A DNA stretch of 64,000 nt from Nicotiana tabacum. Lineage: Eukaryota > Streptophyta > Magnoliopsida > Solanales > Solanaceae. Position 1 is the stretch's first letter. Every line of letters starts with the position of its first letter. Of the stretch, positions 1 through 12,136 are shown piece by piece. The notes under the pieces were generated by a model. The model did not search any database and was not told the DNA's origin. It saw nothing but the letters and a program-made list of their open reading frames with translations. Made by a program: the position numbers and the translations under genes. The stretch covers positions 154,284,178 through 154,348,177 of the forward strand of contig NC_134085.1 in NCBI RefSeq assembly GCF_000715075.1, read 5' to 3'.

Positions 1-2607
1 TCAGTAATTTTTCTAATAAGGTTATTTCAAGGGTGGTACATGAAAGGCTAGTGAAATTTCTCCCAAGTCTGATATCGGAGAACATGCAGGTTTTGTTAAG
101 AGAAGGAATATAGTAGAAAACATCCTTCTAACTCAGGAGATAGTGACTGACATTAGACTTAGAACTAAGGCTGGACCTAATGTCATCTTGAAACTAGATA
201 TGACCAAAGCTTATGATAGAATATCTTGGCTATTCCTAACCAAGGTACTGAGAAAGATGAGATTCACAGAAAAGTTGATAGGGTTTGTATTTGGATTAGT
301 TTCAAATAATTGGTATTCTATTCTAATAAATGGTTAAGCTCATGGGTTCTTTAAGTCCTCAAGGGGAATAAAACAAGGTGATCCTGTATCTCCAACTTTG
401 TTTATACTGGCAGTAGAAGCATTATCTAGGGGTCTCAATGCACTACATACTAACCTATATTTTTGTGGATTTGGAATGCCAAAGTGGAGTCCAAAGATCA
501 ATCATTTGGCGTATGCAGATGACATGATTATTTTCTCATCCTCAGATGAAACATCTCTGATGCTGATTATGCAAGTACTGAAGGCATATGAAAATGCAAC
601 TGGGCAGCTTATTAACAAGACCAAATCAGCTGTGTACCTGCATCATTTAACAGACATGGAAGTGGTCAGCAAGGTGGAAAGGATCACAGGCATTCATAGG
701 AATGATTTCCCTATCATATATTTAGGTTGTCCAATATTTTATGCAAGGAGAAAGTTGGAATTTTATCAGCCCCTAATTACTAAAGTAATGGACAAACTGC
801 AATCATGGCAGGGCAAGTTATTATCAGTAGGGGCAGGGCAGTTCTCATATCCCATGTATTGCAAAGCATGCCTATGCATTTACTATCAGATGTAAACCCT
901 CCAAAGTATGTGATAAATAGGTTGCACAAATTGTTTGCTCAGTTTTTCTAGAGCAGCGCTGTAGGAGGAACTAGTAGGCATTGGGCTTCATGGAATACCT
1001 TATGCATGGCAATTGAGGAAGTAGGAATAGGTTTCAGGTCACTGCATGATGTAACAAAGGCATTATTCAGCAAGTTGTGGTGGAATTTCAGAACAAAACC
1101 AAGCCTATGGAGCTCTTTCGTATGTTAGAAATACTGTAAAAAATTAAATCCTGTAATTGTTCCGTGGAAAAGGAGGTCTCACATCTGGATAAAAATGTTG
1201 GAATGCAGAGATCTGATTGAACATCAAATCCTTTGGCAAGCAAAAATGGGATCCTCACTATTTTGGTATGAAAACTGGACAAGTCTTGGGGCACTATATT
1301 TTTTAGTGCCTCAGGACTTTAGCATTGATAAAAATGTACAAAATGTACATGATGTTACCTTAGATGGTGAGTGGGATGTGGACAGGCTTTTTGAAGTGCT
1401 TCCTGAAGAGTTAGCAGTACACATTCTGGAGAAAATCAAACCACCTTCAACAATGAGGGTTCTTGATAGGCCTTTTTGGATGCTGGAAACAACAGGATAT
1501 TTCAGAGTAAAGTCAGCATGGGAGTATACGAGAAGAAGAGACGAACCAAGAAAAGCTTATAGAATGATTTGGGTAAAGGGACTGCCTTTTAAAATAGCAT
1601 TTTTCATGTGGAAAGTGTGGAAAGCAAAGCTACCTTTAGATTATTTCTTGAAAAGGGTAGGTTACTGCATGCCATCTAAATATTGGTGTTGTGTACAGCC
1701 TGACGAGGAATCTCTTCAGCACTTGTTTTTTAGATCAGAATCTGCAAAGACAATTTGGAAGTATTTTCTATCGAGGGCAGGAATAGATGTGGAAGGACTT
1801 ACATTGCACCAAGCAATCACAAAATGTTGGACTGCAAATGTGTGCTTAAGATTAAAACCAGTAATGCAAGCACTCCCCTCATGCGTAGTCTGGGAACTTT
1901 GGAAAAGAAGAAATAGTATGAAGTATGGGGAGGGGGTGACAACTAGCAGGGTGATTTATCAAGTTTCATCAAATCTACAGGCATTAGTGAAAGTGAGAAA
2001 GCCTGGGATGGACATGGTACCTCACAAATGGCAAGATCTATTAGCTATGATGGAAAATTTCACTCCTAAACTTAAGGTTACAAAAGTCATGTGGGAATTT
2101 CCAAGTGCAGGATGGCTAAAAGTTAATACGGATGGTGCATCGAGGGGAAATCCAGGCAGGAGCTCAATAGGTTTTTGTATAAGAAATGAAAATGGTGACA
2201 TAGTCAAGTCAGTAGGGAAAGAGATTGAGGAGACAACAAACACAGTAGCTGAAGCGAAGGCCATGGTAGAAGCACTAAGGTTCTGCAGATTTCAACAATA
2301 CTCTCATGTATGACTTCAAACTGACTCAATGGTATTAAAAAAGATAATGGATGGGATATGGAAACCACCATGGATCATATCTGAGCAGGTAGAGGAAATG
2401 ATGCAACTAATGAATGGGGGCAATTACACAGTTACTCATATTCATAGGGAGGGCAACAAGTTGGCTGATCATTTGGCTAATTACGCTTTAGATTATGGTG
2501 AAATAGAATGTCAACATTTCTGGCATCTAGATGAAAAGGGAAGGAGGTTGGTTAATGAAGATAAGATGCAATGTCCAAGTCTAAGGGTGAAGGTGGACAG
2601 GAGATAA
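1..2607 (+). pseudogene. LINE ORF2 remnant: reverse transcriptase, zf-RVT and RNase H
   Basis: The enzyme would copy LINE RNA into DNA at a nicked target site. The RT fingers/palm region shows KLDMTKAYDR near 195-225, the GDPVSPTLF block near 380-405 and the catalytic YADD near 515-530. The zinc-binding region (about 1570-1770) keeps a Cys pair and HLFF, but the last expected Cys reads Ser. RNase H (about 2100-2500) has NTDGASRGNPG, AEAKAM, QTDSM and a final HREGNKLADHLAN, so its D-E-D-D residues are present. The frame is broken by a shift near 84, TAA at 335-337, a shift near 840, TAG at 949-951 and 1126-1128, and TGA at 2311-2313 (probably Trp to stop). It is a dead copy whose domains remain easy to read. 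Confidence 0.9.
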
Positions 2608-4125
2608 GAAGCAAAGAGAAAAGGAATAGCAGGAGGATTGTCAACTTCAACGACAAATATTTTCAAATCCTAAGGGAGGAGGGTATCTTTAGCGCGCAGA
2701 TACAACATCGTTATTTTAAAGAACAAAATCACTTCAGTAAAAGATGGGCAAGAGATATTATGCTCAGTAACAGATAATTTTATTGAAATCTGCAAAAACA
2801 CGCTAGGGAATTGGCATAGAGGGATGCAAGATATTTTTTTATGTAAGCACATGGTTTTTTCTGAAAAACGTGAAGCATGTCTACTGGTCTGGGAAGGGAA
2901 CAACAAAGCACAAAGGTCGAGGGTTGCAAATACCACAAATAGAGAAGCTGGGATGTGAATTTGGGATTAAACTACAAAAAGGGAGGAAAACATGATCTCT
3001 CATAGAAGGGCACGCTAGAAGGTAGAGCATGCTGGATATGGACGCTTTTGATACTTGAGCATGCAATACTTTAGCTAAATTCGAGAAATGGTAGAGCGTG
3101 TCCATGAAATTATACACACTGGAATTGATTCTATCGAAGTTGGAGATGCACGCATGGCATGCGCATGGGTTGGAAAGCTGTCCAGCAAGAAATAACGTGC
3201 ACGGTGACATTGTTTATTGCATGCTGCATCATGGGCGAACAATAAATTGTTCCTCTCGATGCTGAAGATGCACCCATGGTTTGCGCAAGAGGCGAGAAAG
3301 ACATTCAGCAGGAAAGCATGCGCATGGGTTGGAATCTGTCCAGCAAGAAAACACGCGCACGGGGTTCTTGACATTGTTTATTGCACGCTGCATCATGGGC
3401 GGACAATGAATTGTTCCTCTCGATGCTGAAGATGCACCCATGGACTGCGCAAGAGGCGAGAAGCAAGAAAGCATGTGCATTGGGTCTTGACAACAAAAAG
3501 TTGGGACATGTTTTATTGGGAATGCTTATGGCAGCATTCAAAACAGAAGCAGCTGGGGTGTGCCTTATTGGTACGACAGTTTTAAATTACAACAGGGATA
3601 CAAACCTGTTTTCACAAGGAATTGAAAGCTGGAAATGAGACACATACTGGACAAGGAATTGGAATTTGCTATTTTGGTCGTGCATGTATTATCATAGTGA
3701 AGAAATGTGGCCATACTTGCACGAATGCAGCGTTTATGGGATATCGCAAATCAGAGGATGCCGGTTCGTCAAAGAAGAATAGGCTAAACTAACAACACTC
3801 TTGGGCAAGTTTACTGAAGAATTTGCTCGAAGAAGACCACATCTCGGTGGGATGGACAGTTTATTTAACATCAAACTTTGGAAGGTAAAGCTCAATGTGC
3901 ACTCAATAGGGCAAACATCTGGTGGATCAGGAGGGTTGGCACAAGCATACATCATCAAGAAAGTTGGGCAAAATCAAGAATACAAATGCATAATTTTGAT
4001 AAAACGCTATTTGTTAAAGTTCAAATTTTATTCCTTTCATTTGGTAGGATACCATGACATTGTATTTTGATTTTTAAGTTTTTAATATAAAAAACTAGCC
4101 CTAAGCATTTTCCTAGCGGTCTGCC
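2608..4125 (+). other. LINE 3' untranslated region
   Basis: There is no coding signal here. The short ORFs on both strands are chance openings. The segment joins the RNase H stop to the A11 tail, which is long for a LINE 3' UTR, and holds an imperfect tandem repeat at 3157-3480. The last 60 bases before the A tail are A/T-rich. Confidence 0.65.
3157..3480 (+). repeat. Two-copy tandem repeat of about 155-159 bp in LINE 3' UTR
   Basis: The phrase GCATGCGCATGGG occurs at 3157 and 3316, and a variant, GCATGTGCATTGGG, at 3471. This gives spacings of 159 and 155 bases. The segments between them match closely, including GTCCAGCAAGAAA, TTGTTCCTCTCGATGCTGAA and GATGCACCCATGG. The array is therefore two units plus the start of a third. 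Nothing suggests that it is translated. Confidence 0.85.
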
Positions 4126-4136
4126 AAAAAAAAAAA

Positions 4137-5222
4137 TCACCTTAGACCCAGCTTAAAATGTCCAAAATGAAGAAAAATCATGAACCCTTGAATTTATATG
4201 TTCTACCCAGTCATTCCATTTCTGGACACACTTAGCCACTGCTGCGACACCGCTTTTGCGGTCCATCACCCACATCTGCAAAAATCACCTGATGCAACCA
4301 ACCTCTTCTACGGTCCAAATCCCGCTTCTGCGGGTGAGCACCTGCGTGAACATTCCGCTTCTGTGGACTAGTGGCTCCCAAGCCAATTTCGCTTCTGCAA
4401 TCTTCCACGCACATGTGTGAGTCTGCACCTGTGAAATACCTTCCGCATCTTCGCTCCACAATCCACCAGTCCAATATCCACTATTAAGCATTCCAGCTCG
4501 CACATGCGACCAGTGTTCTGCAGGTGCGATTGCACCAGAAGGCTTCAGCTTCAGTAGTCCTCCAAACTCAAAAAATTGATCCGTTAGCCACCCGAAATCA
4601 ACCCGTGGCCCCCGGGACCTCAACCAAACATACCAAAAAGTCCCAAACATCATACAAACTTAGTTGAGTCCTCAAATCACATAAACAATACTAAAAACAT
4701 GAATCGTACCCAAATTCAAACCTATTGAACTAAAGAATTTCAGCTTCTACAAACGATGCCAAAACCTATCAAATCACATCCGAATGACCTCAAATTTTGA
4801 AAACAAGTCACAAATGATACCATGAACCTACTCCAATTTTCGGAATCTCAACCTGACCCTGATATCAAAATGTCCACTCCTGGTCAAGCTTTTCAAATTT
4901 CCAACTTTCGCCATTTCAAGCCTAATTCAACTATAGACCTCTAAATCACAATCCGGACATGCTCCTAAGGCCAAAATCACCCAACAAAGCTAATAGAGCC
5001 ATCAAAACTCCATTCCGATGTCATTTACCCATAAGTCAACATCCGATCAACTTTTTTAACTAAAGCTTCCAACTTTGAGACTAAGTGTCTCAATTTGTTC
5101 TGAACTCACTCCTGACCCAAAACAACTATCCTGGCAAGTCACATAACAACTATAAAGTACAAAATGAGCAGTGAATGGGGAATGAGGCTACAACTCTCAA
5201 AATGATCGATCAGGTTGTTACA
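4137..5222 (-). repeat. Gypsy-A 3' LTR (left end cut at the LINE junction)
   Basis: Read on the minus strand, the LTR starts TGTAACAACCTGATCG at 5222, directly after a purine tract and the end of pol. It runs non-coding to 4137, where the LINE A tail begins. The other LTR edge (a CA end) is not recognisable, so the LTR may be truncated. CG-rich motifs of the GCTTTTGCGGTCC type occur at 4250-4520. No partner LTR is in the window. Confidence 0.7.
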
Positions 5223-6685
5223 TCCTCCCCCTCTTAAATAAACGTTCGTCCTCGAATGAGTCTAGAAATGTACCTGGAGTCTCAAATATGTGTGGATATC
5301 TGCTCTGCATCTCCCACTTGGTCTCCTAAGTAGCCTCCTCAACTGGCTGACATCTCAACCGCATCTTCACAGAAGCTATATCCTTTGACCTAAACTTTCA
5401 AACATGTCGACCAAAAATGGCCACCGGCTCCACATCATAAGTCAAATCACCATCTAACTGAACCATGCAGAAATCCAAAACATGAGACGGATCACCGACA
5501 TACTTCTGGAGCATAGAAACATGAAATACTGGATCCAGACTCGACAAACTAGGTGGCAAGTCAAGCTTGTAATCCACCTCTCCAATCCTCTAAAGTACCT
5601 CAAACGGCCCAATAAACCGAGGGTTCAACTTGCCCTTCTTTCTGAACCTCATAACACCTTTCATGGGTGAGACATTGAGTAGTAACTTCTTCCCAACCAT
5701 GTAAGAAATATCACGAACCTTCCGATCTACGTAACTCTTCTACCTAGAATGTGTCATGCGAAGCTAATCCTGAATCAATTTGACCTAGTCTAAAGCATCC
5801 TGAACCAAGTTAGTACCTAATAGCTTAGCTTCACCCGGCTCAAATCAACCCACCGGAGATCAACACTGTCTCCCATGCAAAGCCTCATATAGAGCCATTT
5901 GAATGCTCGACTGGTAGCTATTTTTGTAGGCGAACTTCGCGAGCGGCAGAAACTGATCCCATGAACCACCGAAATCAATGACACAAGCGCGTAGCATGTC
6001 CTCCAGTATCTGAATAGTGTTCTCGTATTGTCCATTTATCTAAGGGTGAAATGTTGTACTTAATTCGGCCTGTGTGCCCAACTCTCGCTGCACAACTCTC
6101 CAAAACTGTGATGTGAATTGCGTGCCCAATCTAAAATGATGGACACTGGCATATCGAGAAGGCAAACAATCTCGCGAATGTAAATCTCAGCCAACCACTC
6201 TGAAGAATAAGTAGTCCCAACCAGAATGAAGTGCGCGAACTTGGTCAACCAATCCACAATCACCCAAATATCATCAAACTTTCTCAAAGTACGCGGGAGC
6301 CCAACTACAAAATCTATGGTAATCTGCTCTCATTTCCACTCTGGAATCTCTAGCCTCTGAAGCAATTCACCCGGTCTCTGATGCTCATACTTTACCTGCT
6401 GACAGTTAAGGCACCAGGCTACAAACCCCACTATATCCTTCTTCATTATTCTCCACCAATAGAGCCACCTCAAGTGCTGGTACATCTTCGCGGCACCCGG
6501 ATGAATGGAATACGGCGAACCGTGGGCCTCATCAAGAATCAACTCACGTAGCCCATCTACATTGGGCACGCATATCCGACCCTGCATCCTCAATACTCCA
6601 TCATCCCTGATAGTGATATCTCTAGCATCACCATGCTGAACTTTGTCCTTGAGTTCAAGAAAATGAGGATTATCATACTGGCGCT
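5218..6685 (-). pseudogene. Gypsy-A integrase and pol C-terminus, degraded
   Basis: The integrase would insert the cDNA. From 6593 down, the reading shows MQGRICVPNVDGLRELIL and then the pre-integrase zinc finger with IHPG and CLNCQQVKYEHQ (a CxxC pair). A stop follows near 6330, then the core start DFVVGLPRT and WVIVDWLTKFAHF (6287-6060). The middle of the core is damaged. Nonsense codons and frameshifts interrupt the region from 6060 to 5240. The C-terminus can be followed to FKRGRM at the LTR edge. This copy is non-functional. Confidence 0.82.
5223..5235 (-). other. Gypsy-A polypurine tract
   Basis: The minus strand reads AAGAGGGGGAGGA immediately before the LTR start TGTAACA. This is the expected position and composition of the plus-strand primer. 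The frame that ends FKRGRM uses an ATG overlapping the junction, and its TAA stop (5220-5218) falls inside the LTR, so pol terminates three bases into the LTR. Confidence 0.8.
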
Positions 6686-8197
6686 TGATAAGTGGGGATT
6701 TTAACTACTTATTAGCGCCATTTAGCTTCTTTTTTTATAGTCTAAAAGCATTTAATTGTGATCCCAAAAACTGATGAAATATGCTTAATTGCAGAAATCC
6801 TAGAAGATGGACTCCCAAGATGAAATTCAACTCAAAAAGGAGTAATCTGAACTCAAGGCCATTAAAGGCACAAAATCCCAAGAGTGCGGACCGCAGAATA
6901 TCTTCTACGGCTGTAAATAATAAAGGAAAGGCCAGTAGAGTTTAGTGCAAAGTGCGGTCCACGTATGAATTGTTCGGCTGCAAAAGCTGGCCCAGGAGCA
7001 AAGTTCAGAGAATATGAATTCCAAGTCCATCAAAATTGCGGACCACACAGGTATTGTGCGGACCGTAAAGGAATTGTGCGGACGTGGAAGAAGCACCTTG
7101 CAGCCGTAGAAGTGAAAGCATGAACCACAAAAAGAGTGCATTACAGACGCAAATTAGAACTATGCAGTCGCAGACTTCCAGTCCTGTCAAGTTGAAGAAA
7201 AGTGCGGACCGCACATGGAATTGTGTGGCCGCAAAACCTCCCGAAGGGCATTTTTGTCCAAAATTTTTAGCCCTGTATAAATAAATAAGTTTCACAATTT
7301 TAGGTTAACTTTCTACATCAACAGCTATATAAACCATTTTTCTTTGCTTCTTTTAGTAGTTTTTCATATTTTAGGATATTTTAACATAGATTTTATCATT
7401 CTGATTTTACAATATGAGTTTAATTAGCATCTCTTCTTATATTTCTTCAATTTCAAGCATGACTAGCTAGATTTTTACTAGGGTTGTGACCCAACCCTAG
7501 TGTGTAAACCTTATGGGTGTTTCATTTAATGCTTGATTATGGTTGGGTGTTTATTATTTAGCCTTGTTAATGCTTTAATTTGTGGAATTAATGATTGGAA
7601 ATATTAGTTCATTCCTATTTGACTTAGTCTCTAAGAGAGACTTAGTCAAGGACAAAACTTGGTTAACAAGAAATTAGGTCAATTGAGAGATTGATATTCC
7701 CAATTAAAGGGTTCAACCTAGAGATAGTAATAACCTGACTTGAGCTTTTATCAACCATTTTGTACAATACTCATTTGGACTTGAGAAAGCCAAATTAGAA
7801 AAAATCACTCTCTAACCGAGAGGTTTTGAGTGGATAATTGAGTGTTGATAGCTATAATACACCCCACTCAACAAAACAAGCATTAAGGTTTATATCTCAT
7901 TAGGTAAACACCTAGGTGATGGTTATATCCCTAGGCTTTTTACAAAACTTGAAAAACAACCAAAATAATTTCTTAGTTTCATTTCTTAACTTTGCAATCT
8001 TAGTTTAAAATAGACATAGCAACAACCCCAATTTGTGGAAGTGTAAATTTAGATAGTTCAAACTCAAGTACTAAAATATATACTCCTAACTCACATATAT
8101 AGCTCATTGTGGAAATAGACCCCGACTCATGTTGGGTATTACTATTGCAATTGGCTATTTAATATCCTTGATTTGAGGTGTGAATAGGACGGGATCA
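6686..8197 (+). repeat. Athila 5' LTR (1512 bp)
   Basis: It starts TGATAAGTGGGG and ends GGGATCA, five bases before the PBS. The start matches the 3' LTR at 28049-28392 base for base over most of 340 positions. The inverted solo LTR (12137-13065 plus 20946-21282) matches the whole length at lower identity. It contains several GTGCGGACCGCA-like palindromes (6884-7236) and a TATA box at 7276. Confidence 0.9.
6884..7285 (+). promoter_or_regulatory. Athila LTR promoter: GCGGACCGCA-type sites and TATA box
   Basis: GTGCGGACCGCA or close variants lie at 6884, 6952, 7036, 7056, 7076 and 7202. A TATAAATAAA box starts at 7276, 72 bases after the last full palindrome start at 7204. Transcription would start about 30 bases later. 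The palindrome is perfect over GCGG(N)CCGC-type halves, so a dimeric factor could bind, but that is inference. The inverted solo LTR has the same TATA region (TGTATAAATATA). Confidence 0.55.
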
Positions 8198-8202
8198 ATA
8201 TT

Positions 8203-8220
8203 TGGCACCGTTGTCGGTAG
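8203..8220 (+). other. Athila primer binding site (tRNA-Asp type)
   Basis: TGGCACCGTTGTCGG starts five bases after the LTR end. Plant tRNA-Asp ends in ...CCGGCAACGGCGCCA, whose complement differs from this site at two of the first 15 positions. Athila elements are known to prime from tRNA-Asp. The mismatches look like decay. Confidence 0.75.
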
Positions 8221-8317
8221 TTAAAAATGGATTTAGCTATATATTTGGTTTTGTATGTGGATTATATTCTTCTCCTTCCGTGTTACTAATTTTTGTGAAA
8301 TAATTATAGGTGCAACA

Positions 8318-9805
8318 ATGGCAAACAACAATGATCAATTCGGAAACATGCCTTTGGGGGATGTGGACGTTGAGGATGACCAATTGAAGAGGTTCCTCTT
8401 GAACCTCAAGCAAATAGAAGAGGTTGAGCGCCTCAAGATAACGTCCCAGTTCCCCCCTACCTCAACGAAGAGCGGCTCCACACCGGGTGTTGCCTAATGA
8501 AGGGTATGCAAGTGTTATAGTGCCACCCCGTATTAGGGTGGGCAACTTTCAAATCACAAATGTAATGCTCACATTGCTAGAGCAACGAGGATTCTTTACT
8601 GGAGCTCCAAGTCAAAATGCATACAAACACTTGAAGGGGTTTGTGGACACTTGTTGGGGGAGTAAATAGACAAACATCTCCGAGAAAGCTTTAAGGTTAA
8701 GGCTATTTCCCTTCTCTCTATGGGGAAAAACCTTAGATTGGTTGGAAAGACTGCCAAACCATTCCATCCATACTTGGGATTAGTTGGCGAAGAAATTTAT
8801 TACCAAGTTCTTTTCTCCCGGGCACATGGCTACTCTTAGAGACGAGATTCTAGTGTTAAAACAAGAGCCCAATGAGCCATTACATGAGATATGGGAGCGG
8901 TGTAGGTCAATGGTTAAAGAGAGCCTCAATAATGACATGAAGAAAGCTATGATTCAACAAACTTTCTATCGGGGGATTAATACGACTAATCAGTGCATGG
9001 TAAATCAACTTGCAGGTGGACATTTCATGACAACGCCATATACGGAAGCTTGTGAGTTTTTGGATGAAATGATAGCGCTGTACGGGCTAATGTTCCTCAA
9101 GGTGATCTGAACGTTATTCACCTCCATAAAGAGTTGCATGACCATGGGCAAGCTATTGCCAAATTGACCACCATAATAAATCAATTAGCAAAGGCTCAAC
9201 ATCAACAAGTGCAAAGTCCTAAGCAAGTCAATGCCATGGAGGGAGTAAGCATGATGGTGAACAAAAGAAGGACCAAGGGTCCACAAGTGCAAAATCGAAT
9301 GGAGAATTATGTGCAAAAGATAGTGGGTTTGATCAAGATGAATATTACAATGAACAAGACAAGGAAGTGTAATATGTGAACAACTTTCAAGGGAAAAGAA
9401 ACAACTCTCAAGGCCTGAATCAACAACAATGGAGACTTCAAGGTAATCAAGGTAATTGGAATTCTAGCAACCAAGGTAATTAGTGGTGGTAACAATCAAG
9501 GAAATTGGCATAATCACAACAATAAAGGAAACTAGAGTGGTAAAAATAACCAAGGTAATTGGAGTGGAAAAAATCAAGGATATTGGGGAGGTAAAAATCA
9601 AGGAGGATGGAACAATAATCAAGGCAATTGGGGTTCGGGTTTTCAAAGGCCCCCGATGTATCAACAACCGAGCAACCCGCCTCCTTATCCTTCCCATGGT
9701 CCAAGTTCTTCCAATAATGAAATAGGGCGTATTGATAATATGTTCAAGAAAATAATGGATAAGAATGCCGATTCCGATTCCAACTTGCCTCCCACAATAC
9801 ATTAA
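8318..9805 (+). pseudogene. gag: Athila gag, degraded
   Basis: This is the structural capsid protein. The ATG at 8318 starts MANNNDQFGNM. A frameshift near 8490 leads into the capsid domain, with LRLFPFSLWGKTLDWL (about 8695-8745) and KFITKFFSPGHMATLRDEI (8784-8860). TAG codons fall at 8667-8669 and near 8780, and there are more shifts near 9090 and 9380. The C-terminal part (9430-9700) is an Asn/Gly-rich run built of NQGNW-like repeats, common in Athila gag. An acceptor-like TTATAG lies just before the ATG (8305-8310). Confidence 0.82.
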
Positions 9806-9813
9806 TTTGTAAC

Positions 9814-11090
9814 TTGGAAGTTCAAATGGGGAAAATCTCTCAAGCTCTAAATATTTGTCCTAAGAGGGCACTACCAAGTAACACGGTGGTGAACCTAAAG
9901 GGTGGGAACAATACAAGACATGCCATGGCCAATACTACAAGGAGTGGAAAAGGTGGGAATGCACCCACCTCAAGCAAAAGACAACTTGTGGATGAAGATC
10001 AAGTAGTGCAAGAAGAGGAGATCTCGAACAATATTGAGCAATCCAATGATGACGTTCAAATTAATATTGATAATAGTGTGGAAGAGACTCAAGAGGAGGT
10101 GAACCTATCTATGGATCACATTATTGACATGCCAAAACCATTAGTGCAAAAGGCTAAGGCACCATTGCCTAAGCCTCCACCTCCTTACCCTCAAAGACTT
10201 GCAAAGCAAAATGGTGAAAACCAATTCAAGAAGTTTATACAAATGATGAAGAGTCTCTCAATCAATGTGCCATTAATTGAACCCTTGGAGCAAATGCCCG
10301 ATTATGCAAAGTTCATGAAAGATCTTGTGACAAAGAAGCAGTCAATGAATTTTGAAACTATAAAAATGACTCATCAAGTTAGTGCAATTGTGCATTCAAT
10401 GGCTCCCAAGTTGGAGGATCCCGATGCTTTCATGATTCCTTGTACAATTGGAAGTGTAGAGTTTGCAAAAGCTCTTTGTGATCTTGGGGCAAGTATAAAT
10501 TTGATGCCATATTCAGTCTTCAAGACATTGGGAACTGGGCAACCAAGACCCACTTCTATGTGATTGCAAATGGCCGATCGCACTATCAAAGGACTCTTGG
10601 GAGTGATTGAAGATGTTTTGGTTTGTGTTGATAAATTCATTCTCCCAACAGATTTTGTCATTATTGATTGTGAGGTTGATTATGAGGTGTCGATTATTCT
10701 CGGTAGACCGTTCCTTGATACGGGGAAGGCTCTTTGTAATGTTGAAGACAGAAAACTTACCTTTTGGGTTGGTGATGAAAAAGTGGCTTTCCATGTGTGT
10801 AGGTCCACGAGGCAACCCAATAGCAACGAGGTGTGCTCTTTCGTGGACTTGGTGATCGATGTGATTGTGGATGAAACAAGTGATGCGATAAATGTTGGTG
10901 ATATGTTGGAAGCTGTCTTGCTCAACTTTGATGATGACGAGATGGATGGCTTCATGGAATGTGTGAACTCTTTGCAAGGAGTGGGGTCGTGCACATATGA
11001 ACCCCACAAATTGTCCTTGGATCTTGAAAATAGGACAACTCCTCCTACAAAGCCTTCAATTGAAGAGTCTCCTATCTTGGAGGAAGGTTC
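9814..11090 (+). pseudogene. Athila gag C-terminus and aspartic protease
   Basis: The protease would cut the polyprotein. The reading shows a Ser/Thr-rich linker and a Pro-rich run, then the catalytic loop LCDLGASINLMP near 10470-10505. The usual Ser or Thr after Asp reads Leu here. A TGA at 10561-10563 interrupts, probably Arg CGA to TGA. The frame continues as ADRTIKGLLG and the flap/second-half motif IILGRPFLDTGKAL (about 10690-10735). The acidic stretch NFDDDEMDGFMECVNSLQG follows. The two halves read well apart from the single stop. Confidence 0.83.
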
Positions 11091-12136
11091 CAAACAATAT
11101 ATTAAACATCAAAGGAGACTCAATAAAGCCATGCAAGAGGTTGTCAAAAAGGAGATCATCAAGTGGTTGGATGCCGGGGTTATCTACCCTATTTCCGATA
11201 GTTCATGGACTTCTTCGATTTAATGTGGTCATGATAGTGGTCACCAATGACAAGAATGAGTTGATTCCTACAAGAACGGTGACTGGGTGAAGAGTGTATA
11301 TGGACTATCGTAAGCTCAACAAAGTCACAAGGAAGGACCAATTTCCACTTCACTTCCTAGATCAAATGCTTGATAGATTGGCTGGTCGTGCTTTCTATTG
11401 TTTCCTTGATGGGTATTCCAGCTACACCAAATTCTTATTGCTCTGGAGGATCAAGAGAAAACTACCTTTACATGTCCTTATGGTACTTTCACTTTCAAGC
11501 GGATGCCATTTGGGTTGTGAAATGCACCGATGACTTTTCAAAGGTGTATGATGGCAATCTTCACGGACATGGTGGAGGATTAACTTTAAGTCTTCATGGA
11601 TGACTTCACGGTGGTCAGGAACTCTTTTGATTATTGTCTCACAAACTTGGATAAAGTGTTGGAAATATTTGAAGAAAACAAATTTGGTGCTCAATTAGGA
11701 GAAACATCATTTCATGGTTGAGGAAGGCATTGTCCTTGCCCATAAGATTTTAAAGAATTTCATTGAAGTCGATAAGGCAAAGATTGAGGTGACTTCTAAA
11801 CTTCCACCTCCAACTTCGGTGAAGGGCGTGCAGAGTTTCTTAGGCCACGCAGGATTTTACCGGTGTTTCATCAAGGATTTCTCTAAAGTGGTAAACCCGT
11901 TGTGCAAGTTTTTGGAGAAAGATGCTAAGTTCCACTTCAATGATAATTGAATGAGAGCCTTTGAATTGTTAAAGTTCAAGTTGACTACTGCTCCTATTAT
12001 CATCGCTCCAAATTGGAGTGTTCCTTTTGAGCTCATGTGCGATGCATGTGATGTAGTGGTGGGGGCTGTATTGGGGCAACGCATCAACAAAATTTTTCAT
12101 CTGATCTACTATGCTAGTAAGACCGTGAATAATTCT
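11091..12136 (+). pseudogene. pol: Athila reverse transcriptase and start of RNase H
   Basis: Thumb, palm and fingers blocks are readable in several frames: RLNKAMQEVVKKEIIKWLDAG (11115-11180), YMDYRKLNKVTRKDQFPL (11297-11350), FYCFLDGYSSY (11392-11425), the catalytic FMDD near 11593-11604, and SFLGHAGFYRCFIKDFSKV (11833-11890). RNase H starts with FELMCDACDVVVGAVLGQR (12026-12085). Stops and frameshifts lie near 11220, 11290, 11450, 11580, 11700 and 11948. Coding is cut at 12136 by the inverted solo LTR and resumes at 21283. Confidence 0.85.

Larger units (their letters stand above)
1..4136 (+). mobile_element. LINE (L1-type non-LTR retrotransposon), 5' end outside window
   Basis: A plus-strand run of reverse transcriptase, zinc-binding and RNase H coding sequence is followed by a 1.5 kb non-coding tail that ends in 11 adenines at 4126-4136. 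This order and the A tail are typical of plant L1-type LINEs that carry a terminal RNase H. There are no LTRs. The 5' part (ORF1 and endonuclease) lies left of the window or was lost by 5' truncation. The next base after the A tail starts the Gypsy-A LTR fragment, so the LINE probably inserted into that LTR or next to it. A target duplication cannot be tested because the 5' end is not visible. Confidence 0.88.
4137..6685 (-). mobile_element. Gypsy-A, left fragment (integrase, PPT, 3' LTR)
   Basis: This is the 3' part of a minus-strand Ty3/gypsy element. It is split from its 5' part (28393-31023) by the Athila element at 6686-28392. Coding resumes across the gap: RNase H stops at 28393 and the pre-integrase region resumes at about 6685. 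By comparison with related elements, roughly 150-250 bases of pol are missing at the junction (an estimate). The family differs from Gypsy-B and C in LTR sequence. Confidence 0.8.

Noticed and set aside
3075..3541. Overlapping small frames with repeated Cys/His text near the LINE tail
   Set aside because: They are different frames of the same tandem repeat in a 3' UTR.
4230..4530. GCTTCTGCGG-type motifs in the Gypsy-A LTR as the same site as the Athila GCGGACCGCA palindromes
   Set aside because: The cores differ, the palindrome is not complete, and the elements are unrelated; similarity is limited to GCGG.
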